A stretch of 64,000 nt of DNA from Nocardia aobensis NBRC 100429 (GCF_000308375.1 NZ_BAFQ01000118.1:1-64000); one strand, 5' to 3'; positions 25,887-38,655 are shown, counted from the first letter of the stretch. Translations and numbers: made by a program. The notes: generated by a model not told the origin, from the letters alone.

Positions 25887-25917
25887 GGCGGCCGACCTGC
25901 CATGCAGGTCGGCCGCC
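25887..25917 (-). terminator. Terminator hairpin after the DUF4189 gene
   Basis: A perfect 14-bp stem (GGCGGCCGACCTGC / GCAGGTCGGCCGCC) with a CAT loop begins 16 nt past the stop of the DUF4189 gene. There is no clear U-tract, as is common in high-GC actinobacteria. Confidence 0.6.
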
Positions 25918-25933
25918 ATCGGTTTCGAAACGA

Positions 25934-26371
25934 TCAGTGCGCGTTCGCGGTGCAACTGGTCAGGGCGATGGTCGCCGGGCGTGGGCTCGCACTCCCCAGG
26001 TCGGGGAACGGCGGCGCGCTCGGCCCCAGGAAATCCCTCGCCTGCTTCTCGGCCTCGACCTGAGTCGGACCCCAGCCCACCGCGATCCGGCCGTCCGCTC
26101 CCTGGGCGACAGCACCGCAGCCGTTGCTGAAATCCAAGATGACGCGGCAATCACCGCGACCACAGTGCGCTCGGGCCGCGGCATCCGCGCTGGGCGCGTC
26201 GGCGAAGTTGGTGGCCGCGGCCACCACTCCGCTGCTGTCGGAGTAGGCGATCGCACCGTGCAGGTCACCGTCGGCCTGAGCCGAACCGGCGGCGCCGGCC
26301 ACCGCGAAACCCGCACCGGCCGCCGCCGCGACGGCCGCCGAGCGGACACGCCGGGAAAACTTTTGGGACAT
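25934..26371 (-). CDS. Secreted DUF4189 domain protein
   Basis: A 145-residue protein with an alanine-rich Sec signal peptide (RRVRSAAVAAAAGAGFAVAG, cleavage near AQA at ~33) followed by one DUF4189 domain: HGAIAYSDSSG, the cysteines of AHCGRGDCRV and SNGCGAVA, the IAVGWG strand and a final cysteine in LTSCTAN. The four cysteines can form two disulfides outside the cell. Family function is unknown; members are abundant in Nocardia and relatives. A GTG at 26383 is an alternative start. Confidence 0.8.
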   Translation of the reverse strand: MSQKFSRRVRSAAVAAAAGAGFAVAGAAGSAQADGDLHGAIAYSDSSGVVAAATNFADAPSADAAARAHCGRGDCRVILDFSNGCGAVAQGADGRIAVGWGPTQVEAEKQARDFLGPSAPPFPDLGSASPRPATIALTSCTANAH

Positions 26372-26469
26372 CCGTGAATCCACCCCGTTCGAAGTCTGCG
26401 TACTGGACGCAGGCGATCCTTCTCCACAGCGGCCCCGGATGTCCACTTCCCCCTACCCGGTGGCGAGAA

Positions 26470-26841
26470 TCAGACCGTGAAGCCCAAGGCGCGCAGCTGC
26501 TCGCGGCCGTCGTCGGTGATCTTGTCCGGACCCCACGGCGGCATCCAGACCCAATTGATCTTGAGATCCTCCACCAAACCGCTGCGCACCAGGGCGTTTC
26601 GCGACTGGTCCTCGATCACGTCGGTGAGCGGGCAGGCCGCGGAGGTGAGGGTCATGTCGAGGACGGCCACCTCCTCCTCGAGCCGCATCCCGTAGACCAG
26701 TCCCAGGTCGACGACGTTGATGCCGAGTTCGGGGTCGACGACGTCACGCATCGCCTCCTCCATGTCCTCGAGCAACGCGACCTGCTCCTGGGAGAGTTCG
26801 GCCTCGGTGTTCGGCTGTTCGGTTGCCGGCGTCTCAGTCAT
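26470..26841 (-). CDS. sufT: SUF-associated MIP18/DUF59 protein SufT
   Basis: A 123-residue protein of the DUF59/MIP18 family with the hallmark DVVDPELGINVVDLGLVYG (~38-56), TLTSAACPLTD with the conserved cysteine (~76) and a final WGPDKIT motif. SufT supports maturation of Fe-S proteins. It ends the SUF operon, and its ATG 26841 overlaps the sufU stop by 8 nt (ATGACTGA). Order and length match Rv1466. Confidence 0.92.
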   Translation of the reverse strand: MTETPATEQPNTEAELSQEQVALLEDMEEAMRDVVDPELGINVVDLGLVYGMRLEEEVAVLDMTLTSAACPLTDVIEDQSRNALVRSGLVEDLKINWVWMPPWGPDKITDDGREQLRALGFTV

Positions 26842-27331
26842 GAGCTTCCCCATTTCCGGCGGACCCGTTGCCCATGGTCCGCTTGGTCTCTTCGGCCGAG
26901 GTTATCCGCACCACGGCATCTTTGAACGCCATCCAGCCCAGCAGGGCACACTTCACCCGCGCCGGATATTTCGACACACCGGCCAGCGCGATGCCGTCGC
27001 CGATCACGTCCTCGTCGCCCTCGACCGTGCCGCGGCTGGAGATCATCTCGCTGTAGGAGTCGACCACCTTCAGCGCCTGCTGCACGGGCTGGCCGATGAC
27101 CTGATCGGTGAGGATCGAGGTGGCGGCCTGGCTGATCGAGCAGCCCTGCCCGTCGTAGGACACATCGGCGACATCGCCGTTGTCGTCGATGTGCACCCGC
27201 AGGGTCACCTCGTCACCGCAGGTCGGGTTGACGTGATGCACCTCGGCACCGAACGGCTCCCGCAGCCCGCGGTGGTGCGGATGCTTGTAGTGGTCCAGGA
27301 TCACTTCCTGGTACATCTGTTCCATACGCAT
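26834..27331 (-). CDS. sufU: Sulfur-transfer protein SufU
   Basis: A 165-residue SufU, the zinc protein that accepts sulfur from SufS. The three cysteines occur in NPTCGDEV (~38, with the zinc-binding Asp two residues later), GQGCSISQA (~63) and ARVKCALLGW (~128). The insert typical of SufU rather than IscU (VEGDEDVIGDGIALAGVSKYP) precedes the last cysteine. It starts 46 nt after sufS. An internal ATG two codons in (MEQMYQ) is a possible start. Confidence 0.94.
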   Translation of the reverse strand: MRMEQMYQEVILDHYKHPHHRGLREPFGAEVHHVNPTCGDEVTLRVHIDDNGDVADVSYDGQGCSISQAATSILTDQVIGQPVQQALKVVDSYSEMISSRGTVEGDEDVIGDGIALAGVSKYPARVKCALLGWMAFKDAVVRITSAEETKRTMGNGSAGNGEAHD

Positions 27332-27377
27332 TGCGAAATCTCACGCCCCGTTCACTGGTCGCTCGCGCTCACCGGAT

Positions 27378-29415
<2,038 letters not shown>

Positions 29416-29466
29416 TGCATTCCTTCTGGGCTGGTGGAGGTTTCGGGCGGCCGGGACGCGCCGGTG

Positions 29467-30651
29467 CTAGGCGCCGATGGCGGCGAGTTCGGCCTCGATG
29501 GCCGACTCCAGCCGCTCCCGGATCTCGACGACCGCGATCTTCTGGATGATCTCGTGGAAGAAACCACGCACCACCAGGCGGCGGGCGGCCTCCTCCGGAA
29601 TACCGCGAGCTCGCAGGTAGAACAGCTGCTCGTCGTCGAATCGGCCCGTCGCCGAGGCGTGGCCGGCGCCGAGGATCTCGCCGGTCTCGATCTCGAGGTT
29701 CGGCACCGAATCGGCACGAGCGCCGTCGGTGAGGACCAGATTGCGGTTGGCCTCGTAGGTGTCGGTGCCCTCGGCCTCCGCGCGGATCAGCACGTCGCCG
29801 ACCCAGACGGTGTGCGCATCGGGCTTGGCCGAACTCGGATCGCCCTGCAGCGCACCCTTGTACAGCACGTTGGACTTGCAGTGCGGCTGCGCGTGGTCGA
29901 CCAGCAGGCGCTGTTCGAAATGCTGCCCGTCGTCGGCGAAGTACAGGCCCAGCAGTTCGGCGTCGCCGCCCGGACCGTCGTAGCGCACGGTCGCGGTCAA
30001 CCGCACCAGATCGCCGCCGAGGGTCACGTCGGTGTGCCGCAGCACGGCATCGCGACCCAGCTTGGCGTGATGGGCGGTGACGTGCACGGCGTCGTCGGCC
30101 CAGTCCTGGACCGCGACCACGGTCAGCTTGGCGCTGTCGCCCAGGACGAATTCCACGTTCTCCGCGTAGGTTCCGCTGCCGCGCTGGTCGATGACCACCG
30201 TCGCGACCGCGAAGTTGGCGAGCCGGATCTGCAGATGACCGAACGCCGTCTTGTCCGCGCCGGGGCCGGTGATCCGGACGACCACCGGGCGGCCGACCTC
30301 CGTCTCGGCGCCGACCGACACCACTGTCGCCTGCTCGAACCCCGAATAGGCTTGGGCGGCAACACGATCGGTGGGCACCCCACCCTCGCCGAGGCGGGCG
30401 TCGTCACGGCCGACGGTCTCGACCGTCACACCGTCGATCGCCGAGCCGTCGACCTCGATACCCGCCCGGCCGTCGCGCACCGCGGTGCCGTCGTGCAGGC
30501 CACGCAGCCGGCGCAGCGGGGTGAACCGCCAGGCCTCGTCGTGCGCCGAGGGCACCTCGAAGGCGGCCACGTCGAACGAGGCGAACAGCTCACCCTTGTT
30601 GACGGCCGGGATGCGGGCCTCGCCCGCGACAGCCACGTTCTCGACCGGCAT
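29467..30651 (-). CDS. sufD: Fe-S scaffold protein SufD
   Basis: A 394-residue SufB/SufD-fold protein, shorter than SufB as expected. It has AWRFTPLRRLRGL near the N-terminus, a long right-handed beta-helix middle, and the C-terminal helical RFDDEQLFYLRARGIPEEAARRLVV motif shared with SufB. The ATG overlaps the sufB stop (ATGA-type, one shared base). It pairs with SufB and SufC2 to build clusters. Confidence 0.95.
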   Translation of the reverse strand: MPVENVAVAGEARIPAVNKGELFASFDVAAFEVPSAHDEAWRFTPLRRLRGLHDGTAVRDGRAGIEVDGSAIDGVTVETVGRDDARLGEGGVPTDRVAAQAYSGFEQATVVSVGAETEVGRPVVVRITGPGADKTAFGHLQIRLANFAVATVVIDQRGSGTYAENVEFVLGDSAKLTVVAVQDWADDAVHVTAHHAKLGRDAVLRHTDVTLGGDLVRLTATVRYDGPGGDAELLGLYFADDGQHFEQRLLVDHAQPHCKSNVLYKGALQGDPSSAKPDAHTVWVGDVLIRAEAEGTDTYEANRNLVLTDGARADSVPNLEIETGEILGAGHASATGRFDDEQLFYLRARGIPEEAARRLVVRGFFHEIIQKIAVVEIRERLESAIEAELAAIGA

Positions 30652-32111
30652 CAGCCGACCGCTCCTTCCATCTGCAGCTCGATGAGCCGGTTCAGTTCCA
30701 GCGCGTATTCCATCGGCAGTTCCTTGGCGATGGGCTCGACGAAGCCGCGCACCACCATCGCCATCGCCTCGTCCTCGGTCATGCCGCGGCTCATCAGGTA
30801 GAACAGCTGATCCTCCGACACCTTGGAGACGGTGGCCTCGTGGCCCATCGTCACGTCGTCCTCGCGGATGTCGACGTAGGGGTAGGTGTCGGAGCGGCTG
30901 ATCGTATCCACCAGCAGCGCATCGCATTTCACGGTCGACTTGGAGCCGTGCGCACCCTTGTTGATCTGGACCAGGCCGCGGTAGGACGCCCGGCCGCCGC
31001 CGCGCGCCACCGACTTCGACACGATGGTCGAGGAGGTGTGCGGCGCCAGATGCAGCATCTTCGAGCCGGTGTCCTGGTGCTGGCCCTCGCCCGCGAACGC
31101 CACCGACAGCACCTCACCCTTGGCGTACTCGCCGGTCATCCAGACCGCCGGGTACTTCATGGTGACCTTGGAGCCGATATTGCCGTCGATCCACTCCATG
31201 GTCGCGCCCGCCTCGGCCTTGGCCCGCTTGGTGACCAGGTTGTAGACGTTGTTCGACCAGTTCTGGATGGTGGTGTAGCGGCAGCGGCCGCCCTTCTTCA
31301 CGATGATCTCCACGACCGCCGAGTGCAGCGAGTCGGACTTGTAGATCGGCGCGGTACAACCCTCGACGTAGTGCACGTAGGCGCCCTCGTCGACGATGAT
31401 CAGCGTCCGCTCGAACTGGCCCATGTTCTCGGTGTTGATCCGGAAGTAGGCCTGCAGCGGGATGTCGACGTGCACGCCCGGCGGCACGTAGATGAAGGAA
31501 CCACCCGACCACACGGCGGTGTTCAGCGCGGAGAACTTGTTGTCGCCGGCCGGAATCACCGAGCCGAAGTACCGCTGGAAGATTTCCGGGTGCTCACGCA
31601 GGCCGGTGTCGGTGTCGAGGAAGATCACGCCCTGGGCCTCGAGGTCCTCGCGGATCTGGTGATAGACGACCTCCGACTCGTACTGCGCGGCCACACCCGC
31701 CACCAGGCGCTGCTTCTCCGCCTCCGGGATGCCCAGCTTGTCGTAGGTGTTCTTGATGTCCTCGGGCAGATCTTCCCAGCTCTCGGCCTGCTTCTCGGTC
31801 GAGCGCACGAAGTACTTGATGTTGTCGAAGTCGATGCCATCGAGGTTGGAGCCCCAGCTCGGCATCGGCTTGCGGTCGAAGATGCGCAGTGCCTTGAGGC
31901 GGGCGGCCAGCATCCACTCGGGCTCGTTCTTCTTCGCCGAGATGTCGCGCACGACGTCCTCGGACAGGCCGCGCTTGGCGCTGGCGCCGGCGATATCCGA
32001 ATCCGCCCAGCCGTAGCCGTAGGTACCCAGGGAGGCGATGGTCTCCTCTTGGGTCAGGGCCTGGTTCTGGGGCGCATCGGATTCACGGCTCGCCGCGGTG
32101 GTCGACGTCAT
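30651..32111 (-). CDS. sufB: Fe-S scaffold protein SufB, intein-free
   Basis: A 486-residue SufB, the core scaffold. It has the YGW and [11 protein letters not shown]-terminal segment, EGCTAPIY (~255) with the conserved cysteine, [17 protein letters not shown], and C-terminal [17 protein letters not shown]. The length equals that of an uninterrupted protein; the homologue in M. tuberculosis is split by an intein, here absent. The ATG overlaps the sufR stop (ATGA), so the regulator and operon are translationally coupled. Confidence 0.97.
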   Translation of the reverse strand: MTSTTAASRESDAPQNQALTQEETIASLGTYGYGWADSDIAGASAKRGLSEDVVRDISAKKNEPEWMLAARLKALRIFDRKPMPSWGSNLDGIDFDNIKYFVRSTEKQAESWEDLPEDIKNTYDKLGIPEAEKQRLVAGVAAQYESEVVYHQIREDLEAQGVIFLDTDTGLREHPEIFQRYFGSVIPAGDNKFSALNTAVWSGGSFIYVPPGVHVDIPLQAYFRINTENMGQFERTLIIVDEGAYVHYVEGCTAPIYKSDSLHSAVVEIIVKKGGRCRYTTIQNWSNNVYNLVTKRAKAEAGATMEWIDGNIGSKVTMKYPAVWMTGEYAKGEVLSVAFAGEGQHQDTGSKMLHLAPHTSSTIVSKSVARGGGRASYRGLVQINKGAHGSKSTVKCDALLVDTISRSDTYPYVDIREDDVTMGHEATVSKVSEDQLFYLMSRGMTEDEAMAMVVRGFVEPIAKELPMEYALELNRLIELQMEGAVG

Positions 32112-32887
32112 TCGGCACTCCTTCCGGAGTCGTTTCGAGCTGCCGTTGCGGGCTGTGCAACGGCGCGGGTGGCGGGCTGAGCATTGCTCGTCGGGGGAAC
32201 GGACAGGGGTACGTGGGTGGTGCAGGCGCAGTCACCGTTGGCGATGGTCGCGAGCCGCTGCACGTGGGTTCCGAGCAGCTCACGAAATGCCTCGAGTTCG
32301 GCAGCGCACAGCTCCGGGAACTCCTCGGCCACATGCGAGACCGGACAGTGATGCTGGCATATCTGGACACCGGAGCCGACCTTGCGGGTGGTGGCGGCGA
32401 ATCCGGCATCGCTGAACGCCTCGGCGATCTCCTCCGCCTTCTCCGAGGTGGCGGCCGGGGTGTGCTGAGCCAGGCGGTCGATACCGGCGACGATCACACC
32501 GACGCGGCGGCGAGCGAAATCCATGATCGCGTTCTCGCCGCCGATCTCGCGCAGCTGCCGCATCGCGGCTCCCGCCAGATCGTCGTAGGCGTGACCGAGC
32601 CGGCCGCGACCAGCGGCGGTCAGCTGGAACTGCTTGGCGGGACGACCGCGGCCCTGCTGTTGCCACGGCGCCGAGCGCATGGCCCGAGCCTCGCCGGATT
32701 CGATCAGCGCGTCGAGATGACGACGCACACCGGCCGGACTCAGTCCCAGCCGCTGCCCGATGGCCGTCGCGGTGATCGGCCCCTCCTCCAGCAGCAGCTG
32801 GACGACGGCCGCGCGAGTATGCCCCTCACCGGCGGCGGCCGCGGGCGCGGCGGAAGGCCGGGCGCCCTGCTGACGCTCGGTATTCAC
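32108..32887 (-). CDS. sufR: Fe-S-sensing repressor SufR
   Basis: A 259-residue DNA-binding protein. The N-terminal winged helix ([23 protein letters not shown] segment, ~37-60) is followed by a sensor domain with [11 protein letters not shown] and PELC, the cysteines expected to hold a 4Fe-4S cluster, and a further CAC pair near ~215. It should repress the suf genes when Fe-S supply is adequate, as does Rv1460. GTG 32887 is preferred because GGGAG lies 7 nt before it; the alternative GTG 32917 lacks a ribosome-binding site and lies inside the operator. Confidence 0.93.
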   Translation of the reverse strand: MNTERQQGARPSAAPAAAAGEGHTRAAVVQLLLEEGPITATAIGQRLGLSPAGVRRHLDALIESGEARAMRSAPWQQQGRGRPAKQFQLTAAGRGRLGHAYDDLAGAAMRQLREIGGENAIMDFARRRVGVIVAGIDRLAQHTPAATSEKAEEIAEAFSDAGFAATTRKVGSGVQICQHHCPVSHVAEEFPELCAAELEAFRELLGTHVQRLATIANGDCACTTHVPLSVPPTSNAQPATRAVAQPATAARNDSGRSAE

Positions 32888-32913
32888 CTCGTTCTCCCGC
32901 AAACCCACGGTTT

Positions 32914-32928
32914 TCACAACATCAGTGT
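32914..32928 (-). promoter_or_regulatory. SufR operator (ACACT-N5-TGTGA)
   Basis: On the minus strand the sequence ACACT-GATGT-TGTGA lies 27 bp upstream of the sufR GTG. It is identical in its fixed bases to the site I recall as the M. tuberculosis SufR operator. AT-rich hexamers just upstream (minus-strand AATAAT at 32935-32940, TAGAAT at 32947-32952) are candidate -10 elements, placing the operator at the transcription start. Confidence 0.75.
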
Positions 32929-33066
32929 GACGGAATTATTTCCCGCATTCTAGTAAGGGTGCCCTGAATCTCTCCCGGATACGGCTCCGACCTGGGCATC
33001 GACCCCCGGTGCAATATGTCACGGTCCGCGTCGCGACGTTGCGATCGGCCCGGCGTCCACCCCGGC

Positions 33067-33072
33067 TACGCT
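33067..33072 (+). promoter_or_regulatory. -10 element TACGCT of mptB
   Basis: TACGCT ends 8 nt before GTG 33081; no Shine-Dalgarno is visible. Suggests a leaderless mptB mRNA and supports that start. Confidence 0.35.
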
Positions 33073-33080
33073 TGACCTCC

Positions 33081-34774
33081 GTGGCGGTTGTGGAAGGCGC
33101 ATGGCGTAGGAGCATCGAGATCGGACGCCGGGCCCTGGGCCTGGACGTCCCGCCCGCCGATCACACCATCGCGGTGCTACACACCGTCGAAGCCGACGCA
33201 CCGGGGCTCGACACCCGGGAAACCGCGCAGTTCAAGCGCATTCGGCTGCTCGGCGCCACCGGCTCGGTCCTCATGGCGATCAGTGCGCTGGGCGTCGCCG
33301 CCCAGCCCGTGCTGCAGAATCCGGTCTCCGGAGTCCGGGTGATCGGCGTCTTCGCGCGCTGGCAGACCTCGTCGCTGGCGCTGTGCATGATCGGCACGGT
33401 CTTCGTGGTGATGGCGTGGCTTCTGCTGGGCCGCTTCGCGGTCGGCGGATTCGGCGGCTCGCCGGTGCACCGGCTCAGCCGCTCCCAGCTCGATCGCACC
33501 CTGCTGCTGTGGATCATCCCGCTGTCGGTCGCGCCGCCGCTGTTCTCCAACGACGTCTATTCCTATCTGGCACAGGGCGAGATCGCGGCCCGCGGCCTCG
33601 ATCCGTACGCGGTCGGCCCGGCCACCGGCCTGGGCCTGCACAACGTGCTGACCTACAACGTACCCAACATCTGGCGCGACACCCCGGCCCCGTACGGCCC
33701 GCTGTTCGTCTGGATGGGCCGCGGTATCGCGCATGTGACCGGCGACAACATCATCGTGGGCGTCTGGGCGCATCGGTTGCTGGCGCTGGCCGGGGTGGCC
33801 CTCATCGTCTGGGCGCTGCCGCGGCTGTCGCGGCGCTGCGGCGTCGCGCCGGTCAGCGCACTGTGGCTGGGCGCGGCCAACCCGCTGGTGCTTTTCCATT
33901 TGGTCGGCGGCGTGCACAACGAAGCCTTGATGCTGGGCCTGATGCTGGCCGGGGTGGAGTTCTGCCTGCGCGCGCTGGCCACCGAGCACACCCCCGGGCT
34001 GGGCGGGTTCGACCAGCGCGGCTGGCTGCTGCTGACCTCCGGCGCCGTGGTGATCACGCTGTCGTCGGCGGTGAAGATCCCCTCGATCATCGCGCTCGGA
34101 TTCGTCGGTATGGCCCTGGCCCGGCGCTGGGGACGCGGCTGGCGGCCGCTGCTGGCCGCCGCGGCGGTCCTCGGCGCGATCACCCTGGTCACCACGCTGT
34201 TCGTCAGTTACACCTCCGGGCTCGGTTTCGGCTGGACACACACCCTCAATGCCGCCAGCACCGTGCGCAGCTGGATGTCGCTACCCACGGCGATCGGCAT
34301 CATCACCGGATTCGGCGGCGTGCTGCTGGGACTGGGCGACCACACCACCGCGCTGCTGAGCATTACCCGCCCGATCGCCGCTGTCGTGGCGGCGCTGATC
34401 ACCATGCGCATGCTCATCGCCACCTGGACCGGGCGATTGCAGCCGGTCGGCGCGATGGGTGTGTCGCTCGCGGCGATCGTGCTGCTGTTCCCGGTCGTAC
34501 AGCCGTGGTATCTGCTGTGGGCGATCATGCCGCTCGCGGCGTGGGCGACCACTCCCGCGTTCCGGGTCCCCGCCGTGGTGTTCTCCGCAGTCGTGAGCGT
34601 GATCCTGATGCCGCGCGGCGCCGATTTCGGGGTCTTCCAGATCATCGAGGCGGCGGTCGCCGTGGTCATCGTCGCGCTCGGGTTCATCGCGGCGACCCGG
34701 AACCTGCTGCCCTGGCGCAATCGGACAGGGGTGTCTGCTCCGTCACAGCCGGGCCCGGCATACGGTGTCTCCTC

Positions 34775-34778
<4 letters not shown>
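33081..34778 (+). CDS. mptB: Alpha-(1->6)-mannosyltransferase MptB
   Basis: A polytopic membrane protein (about 565 residues) homologous to MptB (Rv1459c), a GT-C type enzyme that uses polyprenyl-phosphate mannose to build the alpha-1,6 mannan core of lipomannan on the outer face of the membrane. The SNDVYSYLAQG loop holds the acidic residues typical of GT-C enzymes, followed by WRDTPAPYGPLF and HLVGGVHNEALMLGL. More than ten hydrophobic helices follow. The start is uncertain: GTG 33009 gives an arginine-rich, unlikely extension; GTG 33081 follows a -10-like hexamer. The position next to sufR matches M. tuberculosis. Its stop overlaps the ABC ATPase start (GTGA). Confidence 0.9.
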
Positions 34779-35703
<925 letters not shown>

Positions 35704-35707
<4 letters not shown>

Positions 35708-36492
35708 CCCGGACCGCCCCTCGTTTCACCCCCGGCACCTTCAGCCCCGCGCCGCGACCGGCTCCGCGCCTGGCCATGCTGGCCGCGCAGACCCGGATGG
35801 AGCTGATCCTGTTGCTGCGCAACGGCGAACAGCTCCTGCTGACCATGTTCATTCCGATCACGCTGCTGATCGGGCTGACCCTGCTGCCGCTGGGCTCGAG
35901 CCTCGGCGAACACCACAAGGTCGACCGGATCGTGCCGGCGGTGATGATGGTGGCGATCATGTCCACCGCGTTCACCGGCCAGGCCATCGCCGTCGGCTTC
36001 GACCGCCGCTATGGTGCGCTGAAACGCTTGGGCGCCACGGCATTACCGCGTTGGGGCATCGTCGGCGGCAAATGCGCGGCGGTGCTGATCGTGGTGGTGC
36101 TGCAATCGGTTCTGCTCGGCCTGATCGGTGTCGCGCTGGGCTGGCGGCCCGCGATCGGCGGGCTGGCGCTGGGCGCGCTCGTCATCGCACTCGGCACGGC
36201 CACCTTCGTCGCGATGGGACTGCTGCTGGGCGGCACCCTCAAGGCCGAGATCGTGCTCGCGCTGGCGAACATTTTGTGGTTCGTGATGCTGGGGGTCGCG
36301 AGCCTGGTCTTCGCCTCGGACAACCTCCCGCACGCGGTGACGCTGATCGCGCGACTGATCCCTTCGGGGGCGCTGGCCGAAGCGCTGGATCAGGCGCTGC
36401 ACACCAGTGTGGACTGGTACGGCATCGCGGTGCTCGTGGTGTGGGGCGTGGTGACGGGCTGGCTGGCGACGCGCTGGTTCCGCTTCGACTGA
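35704..36492 (+). CDS. ABC-2 type permease (Rv1457c-like)
   Basis: A 262-residue membrane protein with a proline-rich cytoplasmic N-terminus (FTPGTFSPAPRPAPR) and six predicted helices (first at LLLTMFIPITLLIGLTLLPL). The FDRRYGALKRLGATALPRW loop is typical of ABC-2 permeases. Coupled to the ATPase through ATGA. Together they form an exporter of unknown substrate. Confidence 0.9.
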
Positions 36493-36524
36493 ACGACCGC
36501 GATGCCGGCACGGATGTGACGGCA

Positions 36525-36541
36525 ACGACACAACGTAGTAG
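36525..36541. promoter_or_regulatory. Inverted-repeat half-sites upstream of ctaA (ACGAC-N5-GTAGTAG)
   Basis: ACGAC-ACAAC-GTAGT is a near-palindrome with arms in the TACTAC/GTAGTA style recognised by BlaI/CopY repressors. GTAGTAG recurs in the ctaB-tkt region. The link to a BlaI-like protein is a guess. Confidence 0.25.
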
Positions 36542-36569
36542 CCCCCGTGCGGGCGCGGATCCGGCTGCG

Positions 36570-36580
36570 TCTACCATCGT
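36570..36580 (+). promoter_or_regulatory. ctaA promoter element TCTACCATCGT (includes -10 TACCAT)
   Basis: TACCAT (36572-36577) ends 6 nt before GTG 36584, with no Shine-Dalgarno, fitting a leaderless ctaA mRNA. The surrounding 11-mer is identical to one on the minus strand upstream of ctaB (46862-46872). Confidence 0.55.
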
Positions 36581-36583
36581 TTC

Positions 36584-37558
36584 GTGCTGTCACGCGCGTT
36601 TGTGCGACTCGTCGACTTTCTGCCGCTGCCCTCCCTGCGGGTGCAGCGCATCTTCGCGTTGGCGGTGATCCTGTCCCAGGCGGGCATCTCGGTGACCGGC
36701 GCGATCGTGCGAGTCACCTCCTCCGGCCTCGGCTGCCCGACCTGGCCGCAATGCTTCCCCGGCAGTTTCACCCCCACCGCCCACGCCGAAGTTCCCGCGA
36801 TCCACCAGGCGGTGGAATTCTCCAACCGGATGCTCACCTTCGCGGTGACGCTGTGCGCGGCACTGATCGTGCTCGCCGTGGTCCGGGCGCGGCGGCGGCG
36901 CGAGGTCGTGATCTACGCCTGGCTGATGCCCGGCGGCACCGTCCTGCAGGCCGTGATCGGCGGGATCACCGTGCGCAGCGGGCTGCTGTGGTGGACGGTG
37001 TCGGTCCATCTGCTGGCCTCGATGCTGATGGTGTGGCTGGCGACGCTGCTGTTCGCCAAGGTCGGCGAACCCGACGACGCGGTCGACGTGGTCCAGGTCC
37101 CGGCACCGCTGCGCTGGCTGACCGCACTGAGCGCGGTCGCGATGACCGGCACCCTCATCGCCGGCACCCTGGTGACCGGCGCGGGACCCCACGCCGGTGA
37201 CAAGAGCACCGAGCGGCCGGTGGCACGCCTGCAGATCGAGATCGTCACCCTGGTGCACGCCCACGCCGAATTGCTCGTGGCGTATCTGGCGTTGCTGGTC
37301 GGCCTCGGCTTCGGACTGGCCGCGGTGGGTATGACCCGCGCGATCCGGGTGCGTCTGATCGTGGTGATCGCCACGGTCTGCGCCCAGGCTCTGCTCGGCA
37401 TCGTCCAATACTTCACGCACGTTCCCGCGGCGCTGGTGGTCTTCCACGTCGGCGGAGCCACCGCATGCATCGTCGCGACGGCCGCGTTGTGGGCCTCGAT
37501 GCGCACCCGCGAACAGGTCACCGCGCCGGCCCCCGAAGCAGCCGCACGCGCCGCCTGA
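36584..37558 (+). CDS. ctaA: Heme A synthase CtaA
   Basis: A 324-residue eight-helix membrane protein converting heme O to heme A for cytochrome aa3 oxidase. It has the first-loop cysteine pair GCPTWPQC (~47-54), the heme-ligand histidine segments IHQAVEFSNR (~71), VHLLAS (~143), LVHAHAE (~225) and FHVGGA (~290). Position after the ABC pair matches Rv1456c. The partner enzyme ctaB is at 45743. Confidence 0.93.
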   Translation: MLSRAFVRLVDFLPLPSLRVQRIFALAVILSQAGISVTGAIVRVTSSGLGCPTWPQCFPGSFTPTAHAEVPAIHQAVEFSNRMLTFAVTLCAALIVLAVVRARRRREVVIYAWLMPGGTVLQAVIGGITVRSGLLWWTVSVHLLASMLMVWLATLLFAKVGEPDDAVDVVQVPAPLRWLTALSAVAMTGTLIAGTLVTGAGPHAGDKSTERPVARLQIEIVTLVHAHAELLVAYLALLVGLGFGLAAVGMTRAIRVRLIVVIATVCAQALLGIVQYFTHVPAALVVFHVGGATACIVATAALWASMRTREQVTAPAPEAAARAA

Positions 37559-37587
37559 CCCGGGCCCCGCATCCTCGGCGCTGACGG

Positions 37588-38655
37588 TTACACCGGTTTC
37601 CGTTCGAGTGCGCCCCAATCCCGGATCGCGGCACAGCTGCGGCGCGCCATGGCGGCGAACATCTCGTCCCCGCGCGGCGTGGCAGCACCGTAGGCGGCGC
37701 CGAACACCGCGACCAGCGGGCCCTGCACCAGCGCGAACCCGTAATCCTGGTGGCACTGCTCCAGTGTGTAATCGGTGACACCATAGGAACACAAGGCGCG
37801 CCAATAGGTTTCGATGATCGACTCCTCGTGGGCGCGGCGGATCTCGGGTTCCAGGGCGGTGGCGACGAAGTAGGACAGATCGCGCGCGGGCAATCCGAGG
37901 CCGAGGGTCTGCCAGTCGACCGCCCAGACCTCGATCTCGCCGCTCTCGATCTCGCCGCTGTCGCCGGAGAACATCAGATTGTCCAGGCGGTAGTCGCCGT
38001 GGACGGGCGCGAAGCGCTCGGGTGCGGCCAGTAGCCAGTCGGCGATGCCGGGAACGCAGGCGCGCAACGTCTCGTGATCGGCCGCTGAGAGCCGCTCCCC
38101 CAGCCGGTCGATGAAGATTTCCGTTGCGGGACCGTACAATTCGGCCAGAGCTCGAGCCTCTGCGTCACCGTTGAAGGCCAACCCCTCGATCGCGGGCAGG
38201 CCGGGATCGCACCAGCGCGGGCCGTGCAATCCGGCGAGATTACGTACCGCCGCATGCGCCTGGGCCACCGTACATCCGGTGAGCTGATCGCCCTGGCGAG
38301 CCGGGGTGAGATCGTCGAGCAAGAGGGTGAATTCCGCGCCGTCCCCGTCGAATTCGGCGTAATGACAGGCGGGCACGCGAACGGACACGGTGGGCGCGAT
38401 CTCACGATAGAAGCGGATTTCCTGCCGATAGGCGCCCGCGACCATGGCACGCGCGGCGGGGTCGGCGGCCGGCAGCTTCGCGATCAACCGCGGCGGCGCG
38501 CCCTCGCCGCCGATCTCCAGCCGGAATACCGAGCCCATCTGACCGGTGCCCACCGGGGTCGCGATCACCTCGCGCACCGGCGTCGACAGCGCCGCACTCA
38601 ACCACTGCGGGGTGATCTCGTCGGCGCCGGCCACGATCTTCGCGGTTGCCGTCAT
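37588..38655 (-). CDS. Aminoglycoside-phosphotransferase-like kinase
   Basis: A 355-residue APH/choline-kinase fold protein: RLIAKLPA supplies the ATP-binding lysine (~82), VHGDYRLDNLMF the catalytic loop with Asp (~233), and WAVDWQ the metal-binding DFG-like aspartate (~257). It resembles the ecdysteroid-kinase/APH group of actinobacteria, whose substrates are mostly unknown; antibiotic resistance should not be assumed. GAAGGGAGTG precedes ATG 38655. It converges with ctaA. Confidence 0.8.
   Translation of the reverse strand: MTATAKIVAGADEITPQWLSAALSTPVREVIATPVGTGQMGSVFRLEIGGEGAPPRLIAKLPAADPAARAMVAGAYRQEIRFYREIAPTVSVRVPACHYAEFDGDGAEFTLLLDDLTPARQGDQLTGCTVAQAHAAVRNLAGLHGPRWCDPGLPAIEGLAFNGDAEARALAELYGPATEIFIDRLGERLSAADHETLRACVPGIADWLLAAPERFAPVHGDYRLDNLMFSGDSGEIESGEIEVWAVDWQTLGLGLPARDLSYFVATALEPEIRRAHEESIIETYWRALCSYGVTDYTLEQCHQDYGFALVQGPLVAVFGAAYGAATPRGDEMFAAMARRSCAAIRDWGALERKPV

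Noticed and set aside
24429..26063. 544-codon plus-strand frame over the acyl-CoA dehydrogenase
   Set aside because: It runs through the terminator hairpin and opposite a convincing acyl-CoA dehydrogenase.
32888..32917. Upstream GTG 32917 as sufR start
   Set aside because: No Shine-Dalgarno, lies within the operator; GTG 32887 has GGGAG at proper spacing.
37588..38655. Aminoglycoside resistance gene
   Set aside because: The fold is shared, but sequence and context do not point to a known APH resistance enzyme, so only the fold-level call is made.
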